Assembly: GCA_027297085.1 (NCBI GenBank)
Contig: JAPUIL010000170.1
Span: 1 to 5,129 of the forward strand
DNA from: Verrucomicrobiota bacterium
GTDB lineage: Bacteria > Verrucomicrobiota > Verrucomicrobiia > Opitutales > UBA2995
Length of the DNA: 5,129 nt
Reading direction: 5' to 3'
Shown here: positions 1-5,129 of the stretch, in pieces
How positions within the stretch are numbered: the stretch's first letter is position 1
Layout of the letters: the number at the start of each line of letters is the position of its first letter
Notes under the pieces: model-generated
Database searches by the model: none
What the model saw: the letters and a program-made list of their open reading frames with translations, nothing else
What the model was told of the DNA's origin: nothing
Translations under genes and position numbers: made by a program

Positions 1-402
1 ATATTCGGCACCTCCACGGGCGGTTACTCTACGCTCCGCGCCATGTTGTTGGCCCCCGATGTCTATCACGTCGGTATTGCAGCTCAACCAGGCGTTACGG
101 CAGCGGCGGAGAGTTACATGGACTTGCCACGGAACAATCCAGAGGGGTGGGCGTATTCCTCCAACCTCAGGATAGCAGGTAACCTCAAAGGCGAGCTGCT
201 ACTCATCCACGGCACCAGCGACATCAACTCCCCTTTCGCGGACACCATGATGATGGTGGAGGCACTCATCCGGGCGGGCAAACCCTACGACTTGCTGGTG
301 TTTCCTGAACAGCCCCACGCTTCTTCTAAGTGCGGAACTGTTAGTACCGAATACATGCGGGAAGCCATCCGACGCTACTTCCAGGAGCACCTGAAGCCGT
401 AA
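1..402 (+). CDS. S9-family serine peptidase (DPP IV/prolyl oligopeptidase-like), C-terminal part
   Basis: This is the last 133 residues of an alpha/beta-hydrolase peptidase of family S9, which cleaves short peptides, often after proline, usually in the periplasm or outside the cell. The frame is open from base 1, so the gene begins upstream of the window; the first ATG (43) is internal. All three catalytic residues of the family are visible, counted from the window edge: nucleophile Ser5 in the elbow motif GTSTGGY, Asp74 in HGTSDINSPF, and His106 in PEQPHAS. The segment AGKPYDLLVFPEQPH is typical of the DPP IV branch, and the protein ends in the usual helix (YMREAIRRYFQEHLKP). The part seen shows no frameshift. 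GC content is about 57% (hand count over 1-360), clearly higher than in the genes that follow. The N-terminal beta-propeller and any signal peptide lie outside the window. The fold and triad are secure; substrate specificity cannot be read. Confidence 0.9.
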   Translation: MFGTSTGGYSTLRAMLLAPDVYHVGIAAQPGVTAAAESYMDLPRNNPEGWAYSSNLRIAGNLKGELLLIHGTSDINSPFADTMMMVEALIRAGKPYDLLVFPEQPHASSKCGTVSTEYMREAIRRYFQEHLKP

Positions 403-421
403 GTATATTCAGCCAGCGGTT

Positions 422-434
422 CTTGATGATCAAG
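422..434. repeat. 13-base palindrome after the peptidase gene
   Basis: CTTGAT-G-ATCAAG is a perfect inverted repeat with a one-base centre, starting 19 bases after the peptidase stop codon. With flanking U-A and U-G pairs it could form a 7-8 bp RNA stem with a very small loop. No T-tract follows, so it is not a standard rho-independent terminator; it could be a protein-binding site or a 3'-end stabilising hairpin. Confidence 0.35.
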
Positions 435-480
435 GAAATCGAGCAGGTCTAAAACGGACCTCAGGTGTGTGCCCGCGGCA

Positions 481-514
481 AACTCACTCCAACCCACTCC
501 AGCCAACTCAAATC
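481..514. repeat. Degenerate 10-bp direct repeats
   Basis: CACTCCAACC (485-494) is followed directly by CACTCCAGCC (495-504) and a weaker copy AACTCAAATC (505-514), giving a spacing of one DNA helical turn. The repeats sit where composition changes from GC-rich to AT-rich and lie 65-95 bp upstream of the next gene. They may be an operator or only low-complexity sequence. Confidence 0.35.
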
Positions 515-578
515 AATTTAGAGGCCAATTTTAATTGCTTTCAAGACACCTCAAGAATTAATCTAATCTCACTGCCAA

Positions 579-1709
579 ATGAGAACATTAAACACTCTAT
601 TAATTGATAAACAAAGCATCCGAAAAATAATTACACTTGAATCAGACCCAGCCCTAAGAAATTTACTGATCACCCAATCTTACCACGATCTGGCCACTTC
701 CTTGAATCAAATACTTGGTCAACAGAATGCCAATTGGTGTCATTTTGCTACTTGGGCTTCTCGCACGGCTGGTACCTTTATCCGCAATGAGGAAATCCCT
801 GGGATTTTCAGAGGTTTGATTGAAAAATCCCGAGGGTATCGAGAAATGGTAAATCGGCTTGAACACAAAATACGAGGTATCCATTCAAAAGCAGATACCA
901 CTTCGCTAGGAGAACTGCCCAGTGCAATTACTGCTGATGTTAGTATACAGATCACCTTAGGTAATTTGAAAGTTTACAGTGAATTGGCACCCCTATTTGC
1001 CATTATGATTACCAAATTTCAATCCAATCGATCAAACAAAGAGAAAGTGCAATCCATAATATCCACCTTAAAGGAGGGTTCTACACAATCAGGCGGACAG
1101 CAATTGCTGAAGGATGCAGTAACAAATTATTTTAAAGCACATAAGACCACTGATCCAGATGAAAAAGCAGAAATATTGCTATTAGCCAATGGGCAGGTTG
1201 GGCTTCATGAGCAGATCCGATTACAACCTTATATTCAAAAATCAATAGATGCCCTCGTTGGGGTGAGTATACAGGCCATGCACGAAGACTTATACGCTGC
1301 AAGCCCGAAAAGCTTTAAGGAGCGACTCCTCTCTACCCTCGATCATATGGTGCATCCAATTGAAGGCAAGTTGCAGGTGTTATGGGAGAAAATGGCTACC
1401 AGAGTATTAATGACTTTAAAAGTCCCCGGTAAAACACTGCACTTAGGAAAGCCACTTCCTCCGCCTAAAGGATTGCCTTTGTACCCAAAAGCGTTGCGAA
1501 AGATAAAAAATGAGGAACTTAAGAACCTTCTTTTACACTATGGGGCCTTAAAGATTGGAAAACACGAAACACCCGCAAGAGACTGGGTCCGACTTGACCA
1601 ACGTATGCGCTATATTTTTGATTTGTTTCGCTCTCGACAGCAGGTATCAAATTTGTTTAACCAACCATTTAAGCGATCAAAGCAGCAAAAGATAATGAGT
1701 GGATTTTAG
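579..1709 (+). CDS. Uncharacterised 376-residue, mainly helical protein
   Basis: I cannot assign a named family. The protein has no signal peptide or clear membrane segment and reads as soluble and alpha-helical. Several stretches look like conserved motifs: ANWCHFATWASRTAG (51-65), KVYSELAPLFA (131-141), GQVGLHEQIRLQPYI (205-219), and a C-terminal ARDWVRLDQRMRYIFDLFRSRQQ-like stretch (about 333-355). I recall similar unannotated bacterial proteins with an NWCHFATWAS-like motif and a DLFRSRQQ tail, but this is unverified memory. His36, His55, Glu135, His210 and Glu211 are candidate functional or metal-binding residues, by inference only. ATG 579 is the only sensible start because a stop lies in frame at 564-566; no Shine-Dalgarno precedes it. 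Sampled lines give about 40% GC, well below the neighbours, which suggests acquisition by transfer. It stands alone, flanked by the peptidase end and the broken tonB. That it encodes a real protein is likely; function is unknown. Confidence 0.8.
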   Translation: MRTLNTLLIDKQSIRKIITLESDPALRNLLITQSYHDLATSLNQILGQQNANWCHFATWASRTAGTFIRNEEIPGIFRGLIEKSRGYREMVNRLEHKIRGIHSKADTTSLGELPSAITADVSIQITLGNLKVYSELAPLFAIMITKFQSNRSNKEKVQSIISTLKEGSTQSGGQQLLKDAVTNYFKAHKTTDPDEKAEILLLANGQVGLHEQIRLQPYIQKSIDALVGVSIQAMHEDLYAASPKSFKERLLSTLDHMVHPIEGKLQVLWEKMATRVLMTLKVPGKTLHLGKPLPPPKGLPLYPKALRKIKNEELKNLLLHYGALKIGKHETPARDWVRLDQRMRYIFDLFRSRQQVSNLFNQPFKRSKQQKIMSGF

Positions 1710-1852
1710 GATTACCATCATAGACGGAAGATTCTACCCCTTAGCTTGACCCCGCACATCCTCCCTCAACTGTACGATATACAAATCATACTCCGCCTGC
1801 ACCTGAAGTTCCTGAACCTCCTGAAGAGGAAAATAAGGAAGAGGATATTGAA
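1710..1852. other. Junction region: foreign DNA joined to the tonB linker
   Basis: Between the end of the unknown gene and the first ATG of the TonB fragment, the TonB frame can be followed upstream through a proline/glutamate linker (PPAPEVPEPPEEE, codons 1793-1831), then through unremarkable residues to a stop at 1742-1744. There is no ATG, GTG or TTG start with a hydrophobic anchor. On the minus strand a frame is open from about 1889 to a TAG at 1735-1737 and ends YDLYIVQLREDVRGQAKG, which reads like the tail of a real protein. The breakpoint therefore probably lies between about 1740 and 1795. No clear terminal inverted repeat or target-site duplication could be identified by eye. Confidence 0.55.
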
Positions 1853-2272
1853 ATGCAAAAGGAAGACCAACAATTGACCCTTGACCAGATCAACATGGCC
1901 TTGAATGCCGGTGATGGTGGAATGTCCTCCAGTGGTGTATCCGTTCAGGTATTCGATATTGCTGATAACTTTGACGATATGGTCTTTGAAATCTCTGATC
2001 TAGACCAAGCACCAGTTCCGATTGTTCAAATTGCCCCGGTGTATCCTCCCGAATTGAAACGGAACCGCGTGCAAGGAACGGTCAATGTTGTATTTATTGT
2101 CGATGAAAATGGCAATGTAAAACGCCCTAGCATCGAGAAGTCTTCCAATCGTGAATTTAACGAAAACGCTTTGAAAGCTGTTCGCCAGTGGAAATTCCAA
2201 CCTGGTGAAAAGGATGGCCGTAAAGTAAAAACGCGCGTGCGTCTACCGCTTGCGTTCACCCTGCGCCGATAA
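1853..2272 (+). CDS. TonB family protein, 5'-truncated (linker and C-terminal domain only)
   Basis: TonB spans the periplasm and passes energy from the inner-membrane ExbB-ExbD motor to outer-membrane receptors. From ATG 1853 this reading gives 139 residues: an acidic linker (1-55) and a full TonB C-terminal domain (about 60-138), marked by APVYPPELKRNRVQGTV, a VDENGNV turn, ALKAVRQWKFQPG and a final RVRLPLAF strand. The proline/glutamate-rich linker continues in frame upstream of 1853 (PEVPEPPEEE), so 1853 is probably not the original start. The N-terminal membrane helix that every working TonB needs is absent, and the frame closes at 1742-1744. A purine-rich GAGG eight bases before ATG 1853 could by chance permit internal initiation, but the product would stay in the cytoplasm. 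It is best read as a decapitated gene, probably non-functional. It is followed after 7 bp by the TPR gene, the remains of a tonB-TPR operon whose exbB/exbD partners are not in the window. Confidence 0.85.
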   Translation: MQKEDQQLTLDQINMALNAGDGGMSSSGVSVQVFDIADNFDDMVFEISDLDQAPVPIVQIAPVYPPELKRNRVQGTVNVVFIVDENGNVKRPSIEKSSNREFNENALKAVRQWKFQPGEKDGRKVKTRVRLPLAFTLRR

Positions 2273-2279
2273 TTCCCAA

Positions 2280-3671
2280 ATGAAACAATCTTCATTCTTC
2301 TTACGCATCTTTGCTGCCATAGTTATTGTGGCAGGCTTGGGTGTGCCCGTATCTGCCGAAATAGATATGCAATTTTGGAAAAAACCTGGCTACTTTGATG
2401 GATACTACAAAGACCTGACATTCGTGGGTTCCAAACGACCCACTGTTAAGTCGGAAGAACAGGAAGTTCTAATGCAGTTTATTCGTGAGTTGGAGATCAG
2501 TGAAGAGAGGGGGTTGCAATACCTCAAGTCTATGATCACGCCCCAATCAAGTTCGGCTTTGGATTTCAATCTGGGTGTTCAGTATTATAAGGCTGATGAT
2601 ATTAAAAACGCGCAGCGCTACTTCCAGAATGCTGTTCGGAAATGGCCTACCTTTCAGGCGGCTTATAAACTTTTAGGTTACTGTTGCCTGCAAGGTGAAG
2701 ATTGGACAAATGCCGCCGCGGCATTTTCCCGGGCAACCGCTCTAGGTGAAGACGACGCGAAAACATACGGGTTGCTTGGTATGATCTACCTGAATCAGGA
2801 AAAAATCCTTGAATCTGAAAGTGCTTATAAAAAAGCCATTATTGCGGATCCTGGGACGCTTGATTGGTACAAAGGCCTTGCCCAGACGCTGGTTAATCAG
2901 GGCAAGCACCTTGAACTGGTCTCCCTGTTTGAAGAGATGATCGATCAGGCGCCTGATGCAGAGGCTGAAAGGGATTTTCTACTAATGCAGTCCAATTCTT
3001 TCATCGCGCTGAATCAAAATTTGAATGCAGCCGCCAATTACGAGATTGTTCGTCGAATGGGGCTTGGCAATGCCGACTCTATGGGCCGGCTTGGAGATAT
3101 CTATCTCAATGAAAACCAAGTTGAGTTAGCGACAGAGGCCTATGTTGAATCGATTGAGCTGGATCCTGAGCAATCTCAAGACATCCCAGTTAATTCCGCG
3201 ACCATAATGGTAAGCCGGGGTTTCTGGAAGAATGGGCAGGTTTTGATCGACGTCATTCGCAAAGTTTTTGCCAAAGGAATTCTGCCGGAAAATCATCTCA
3301 CTTTATTACGACTGGAAGCCCAAGTTGCCTTGGGAGAACAAATGGATTCGGCGATCGTCATTGGTTTCCTGGAAGAAATTCTGGAGCTGGAACCCGAGGA
3401 TGGCCAAACATTGCTGCTCTTAGCCAAATTCGCTGCGTCCAGGGAAGACATTGAAGAATCCAGGAAATATTACGAACAGGTTATTGAACTGGAAGAATAC
3501 GAGTATGAAGGCCTTATCCAATACGCCCAGATGCTCGGTCGCAGACGTTTGTATTGCGATGCAGTTCCTTTACTAAGAGATGCTTTGGACGTTGAATACA
3601 CCACCCAGGTTGAAGTGTATCTAGATAATGTAGAGAGAGCATGCCGTAGACAACGTCTCGGTAGGCGATAG
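2280..3671 (+). CDS. Secreted tetratricopeptide-repeat (TPR) protein
   Basis: This 463-residue protein starts with a signal peptide: basic KQ..R start, hydrophobic core (residues 6-23), and a VSA cleavage site after residue 26, so it should act in the periplasm. The rest is helical repeats. Clear TPR units include 92-125 (LGVQYYKADDIKNAQRYFQ), about 126-158, 160-192 (LLGMIYLNQEKILESESAY), 264-297 (LGDIYLNENQVELATEAY) and 374-407 (LAKFAASREDIEESRKYY), with weaker ones between and at 408-440. TPRs bind proteins. The gene starts 7 bp after the tonB stop, so it is likely translationally coupled and works with TonB-dependent transport; that role is inferred from position. ATG 2280 is preferred over an upstream TTG (2250), which would overlap tonB and spoil the signal peptide. 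No Shine-Dalgarno is visible. Transcription ends at the hairpin at 3687-3722. If the upstream operon is broken, this gene may have lost its native promoter. Confidence 0.88.
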   Translation: MKQSSFFLRIFAAIVIVAGLGVPVSAEIDMQFWKKPGYFDGYYKDLTFVGSKRPTVKSEEQEVLMQFIRELEISEERGLQYLKSMITPQSSSALDFNLGVQYYKADDIKNAQRYFQNAVRKWPTFQAAYKLLGYCCLQGEDWTNAAAAFSRATALGEDDAKTYGLLGMIYLNQEKILESESAYKKAIIADPGTLDWYKGLAQTLVNQGKHLELVSLFEEMIDQAPDAEAERDFLLMQSNSFIALNQNLNAAANYEIVRRMGLGNADSMGRLGDIYLNENQVELATEAYVESIELDPEQSQDIPVNSATIMVSRGFWKNGQVLIDVIRKVFAKGILPENHLTLLRLEAQVALGEQMDSAIVIGFLEEILELEPEDGQTLLLLAKFAASREDIEESRKYYEQVIELEEYEYEGLIQYAQMLGRRRLYCDAVPLLRDALDVEYTTQVEVYLDNVERACRRQRLGRR

Positions 3672-3686
3672 AAAGATTTTCCCCAC

Positions 3687-3722
3687 AAAAAAAGCCTGCC
3701 TTTCAATGAGGCAGGCTTTTTT
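3687..3722. terminator. Bidirectional rho-independent terminator
   Basis: Seven A (3687-3693), then stem GCCTGCC (3694-3700), a 9-base loop (3701-3709), the matching stem GGCAGGC (3710-3716), and six T (3717-3722). The GC stem with A-run on one side and T-run on the other works on both strands. It lies 15 bp after the TPR stop and 26 bp after the tsf stop (read on the minus strand), so it ends both convergent transcripts. Confidence 0.93.
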
Positions 3723-3748
3723 GTTTAATTGATTAAAAGTAGATAGGC

Positions 3749-4342
3749 TTATTGACCTAATTGAAATCTGGAGAATCTTCGGATAACAATATTCTCACCC
3801 AGCTGAGCGATCTTCTCGGTAATCAGGTCCTTAATGGTCCTGCCAGGTTCTTTAATGAATGGTTGGTCAATCATGCAGATCTCTGAGAAAAATTTATCCA
3901 GCTTTCCTTCCACAATCTTTTGGACCGCTTGTGGAGGTTTGCCTTCTGCTTGGCTGGTTGCGATGTCACGCTCCTTGTTCACCAGTTCTTCCGGAACCTC
4001 ATCGCGGGTGAGAAAGGTGGGATTTGCGGCCGCGACGTGCAGACAGAAGTCTTTTGCAAGAGCTTTGAAATCATCCGTTTTTGCAACAAAGTCTGTTTCA
4101 CAGTTCAGTTCGATCAAGACACCTACTTTACCACCCATGTGGATGTATTGTTCGATCAATCCTTCACTTGTATTGCGTCCAGCTTTTTTCGCAGCTGTTG
4201 ATACTCCTTTCTTGCGCAAAGCTGTAATCGCTTTTTCTACATCGCCCTCGCTTTCAACGAGCGCCTTTTTGCAATCCATTATCCCCACGCCCGTTTTCTG
4301 GCGCAGGTCGTTTACCATAGTGGCGGTTATTTGTACACTCAT
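3749..4342 (-). CDS. tsf: Translation elongation factor Ts
   Basis: EF-Ts is the cytoplasmic guanine-nucleotide exchange factor that recycles EF-Tu from its GDP to its GTP form. The 197-residue protein is complete. It has the N-terminal UBA-like domain with the family signature LRQKTGVGIMDCKKAL (13-28), the second signature ELNCETDFVAK (78-88) including the TDFV motif that contacts EF-Tu, HVAAANP (102-108) with the following DEVPEEL, and the closing segment LGENIVIRRF (181-190). It is the short form, about 85 residues shorter than the E. coli protein, as in many other phyla. The start ATG at 4342 gives the standard N-terminus; no Shine-Dalgarno precedes it. It is second in the rpsB-tsf operon, 25 bp after rpsB. 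A terminator follows directly, so pyrH and frr, often next in other bacteria, are not co-transcribed here. Identification is firm. Confidence 0.97.
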   Translation of the reverse strand: MSVQITATMVNDLRQKTGVGIMDCKKALVESEGDVEKAITALRKKGVSTAAKKAGRNTSEGLIEQYIHMGGKVGVLIELNCETDFVAKTDDFKALAKDFCLHVAAANPTFLTRDEVPEELVNKERDIATSQAEGKPPQAVQKIVEGKLDKFFSEICMIDQPFIKEPGRTIKDLITEKIAQLGENIVIRRFSRFQLGQ

Positions 4343-4367
4343 TCGGTTATTCTATTAATATTGGATA

Positions 4368-5129
4368 TTAGGATTCTGGCTTTTTGTTGCGGCCAGATTC
4401 TTGATCCACCATTAGTTCGGGATCGATGGTGACTGTAACCTCTTCCATGTTTTCTGCTGCTTCTGCAGCAACTTGTTCGGAGTAGGTTTCCAAGGTTGGT
4501 TCTGCAATGAAGGCTTGAGGTGTTTTGTTTGCCTCCCGTTTTGCCATGCCATTTTGCAGGGCTTCCATCACCGTTTCCACGATAATTCGGATAGACTTTA
4601 CGGCATCGTCATTTCCTGGAATCGGGTAGTCCACCAACGTGGGGTCCGAATTTGTGTCCACCAATGCTACTAGAGGAATGCCGATGCGTCGTGCTTCAGC
4701 CACAGCGATGTCTTCACGCTTGATATCGATTATGAAGATTGCGTCCGGCAATTCTGGCATTTCAAGTAGCCCATCAAAATTGCGATTCATCCGGCTCATT
4801 TCCCTGTGAATAGCGGCCACTTCCTTTTTTGGAAGTTTATCGAGACTGCCGTCAGATTCCATCGCCAGATATTTTTTGTATTTACTGATACTATTCAGAA
4901 TGGTCGAAAAATTGGTTAATGTGCCACCTAACCAACGGTTAACACAGTAAGGCATTTCAGTTCCAATTGCGGCTTCGCGCACGACTTCCTGAGCTTGCCT
5001 CTTTGTGCCAACGAGCAGCACTTTACCTCCCCCGGATACGGTTTCTTCCAGAAAAGTGGTTGCCTTTTCCAGGCATTCAAATGTTTTTCCCAAGTCCATG
5101 ATGCTGATCCCTTGGCGATGATCGAACAC
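4368..5129 (-). CDS. rpsB: 30S ribosomal protein S2, N-terminus beyond the window
   Basis: S2 binds the small ribosomal subunit near the head-body junction and is needed to recruit S1. The visible 254 codons begin inside the gene: the first codon in the window (GTG, 5127-5129) is an internal valine of a VFDHRQGISIMDLGKT segment, matching the conserved GxRNxxHIINLEKT region of E. coli S2, so roughly 30-35 residues are missing. Further S2 signatures follow: VLLVGTKRQAQ (37-47), YCVNRWLGGTLTNF (61-74), PDAIFIIDIK (128-137) and VDTNSDPTLVDYPIPGNDDA (157-176). After about residue 200 comes an acidic, low-complexity C-terminal extension (EQVAAEAAENMEE and on) not found in E. coli S2. It precedes tsf by 25 bp in the usual rpsB-tsf operon; the promoter and any S2 autoregulatory leader lie outside the window. 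Confidence 0.97.
   Translation of the reverse strand: MFDHRQGISIMDLGKTFECLEKATTFLEETVSGGGKVLLVGTKRQAQEVVREAAIGTEMPYCVNRWLGGTLTNFSTILNSISKYKKYLAMESDGSLDKLPKKEVAAIHREMSRMNRNFDGLLEMPELPDAIFIIDIKREDIAVAEARRIGIPLVALVDTNSDPTLVDYPIPGNDDAVKSIRIIVETVMEALQNGMAKREANKTPQAFIAEPTLETYSEQVAAEAAENMEEVTVTIDPELMVDQESGRNKKPES

Larger units (their letters stand above)
403..578. other. Intergenic region between peptidase gene and AT-rich gene
   Basis: This 176-bp gap holds no supportable gene. It contains a 13-base palindrome just after the peptidase stop (422-434), a short inverted repeat TGCC-CGC-GGCA (470-480), degenerate 10-base direct repeats (481-514), and a small AT-rich inverted repeat CAATT-TT-AATTG (526-537). 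Base composition changes from GC-rich to AT-rich at around 500. A possible -10 element TCTAAT (562-567) lies 11 bases before the next start codon, but no convincing -35 element is correctly spaced and no run of T marks a strong terminator. Confidence 0.5.

Noticed and set aside
199..390. Minus-strand frame with a HHHH stretch
   Set aside because: It is the antisense of ATGATGATGG codons in the peptidase gene, which has a complete catalytic triad in the other frame.
445..461. AGGTC-loop-GACCT hairpin as terminator of the peptidase gene
   Set aside because: The stem is only 5 bp with a 7-base loop and no following T-run; such repeats arise often by chance.
562..567. TCTAAT as a -10 promoter box for the 376-residue gene
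   Set aside because: It matches five of six consensus bases, but no -35 element lies at a proper distance, and AT-rich DNA yields such matches frequently.
663..955. Minus-strand open frames inside the unknown gene (663-884 and 740-955)
   Set aside because: They overlap each other and the better-supported plus-strand gene, and show no recognisable motif.
579..1800. Insertion sequence or integron cassette carrying the unknown gene
   Set aside because: No transposase or integrase motif, terminal inverted repeats, target duplication or attC-like core site (GTTRRRY) could be found by eye at either side.
2250..2279. Upstream TTG start for the TPR gene
   Set aside because: It would overlap the conserved end of tonB and put polar residues ahead of a signal peptide that fits exactly from ATG 2280.
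3834..4358. Long plus-strand open frame (174 codons) and a shorter one at 3920-4201
   Set aside because: Both lie antisense to tsf, whose protein signatures are unmistakable; they show no protein-like features of their own.
5127..5129. GTG as the start codon of rpsB
   Set aside because: The residues that follow match an internal part of S2, so this is a valine codon and the gene continues outside the window.

Overview
The window looks like a fragment of a Gram-negative bacterial chromosome, most likely Verrucomicrobiota (Opitutae-like). That assignment comes from remembered family resemblance: the ribosomal protein S2 wording (FDHRQGIS near its N-terminus, IKREDIAVAEA in its core), a short 197-residue EF-Ts, and a TonB-type protein directly followed by a secreted TPR protein. 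No search was run, so treat the phylum as a moderate-confidence inference.

Layout. Positions 1-402 (+) hold the C-terminal 133 residues of an S9-family (dipeptidyl peptidase IV / prolyl oligopeptidase-like) serine peptidase with its complete Ser-Asp-His triad. Positions 403-578 are non-coding, with a small palindrome and degenerate 10-bp repeats. Positions 579-1709 (+) encode an AT-rich 376-residue protein of unknown function, mostly helical, with several motifs that look conserved. Positions 1710-1852 are a junction region: the reading frame of a TonB proline/glutamate linker can be followed upstream only to a stop at 1742-1744, and the N-terminal membrane anchor of TonB is absent. Positions 1853-2272 (+) carry the intact TonB C-terminal domain, followed 7 bp later by a signal-peptide-bearing TPR protein (2280-3671). 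A bidirectional hairpin terminator (3687-3722) separates these from the convergent housekeeping pair rpsB-tsf on the minus strand (tsf 3749-4342; rpsB 4368 to beyond the window end).

How it fits together. The right part (about 2000-5129) is ordinary chromosome: a TonB/TPR pair for TonB-dependent outer-membrane transport, and a translation operon. The left part is a patchwork. Hand counts give about 57% GC over 1-360, about 40% GC over seven sampled 60-base lines of the 376-residue gene, and about 49% over five sampled lines of the tonB/TPR genes. With the headless tonB, this suggests that foreign DNA was joined to, or inserted into, the 5' part of tonB, probably with loss of the region encoding the membrane anchor; a chimeric assembly join is the main alternative. 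The window shows no CRISPR array, tRNA, rRNA or recognisable complete transposase. The most notable items are the broken tonB junction and the uncharacterised 376-residue protein next to it.
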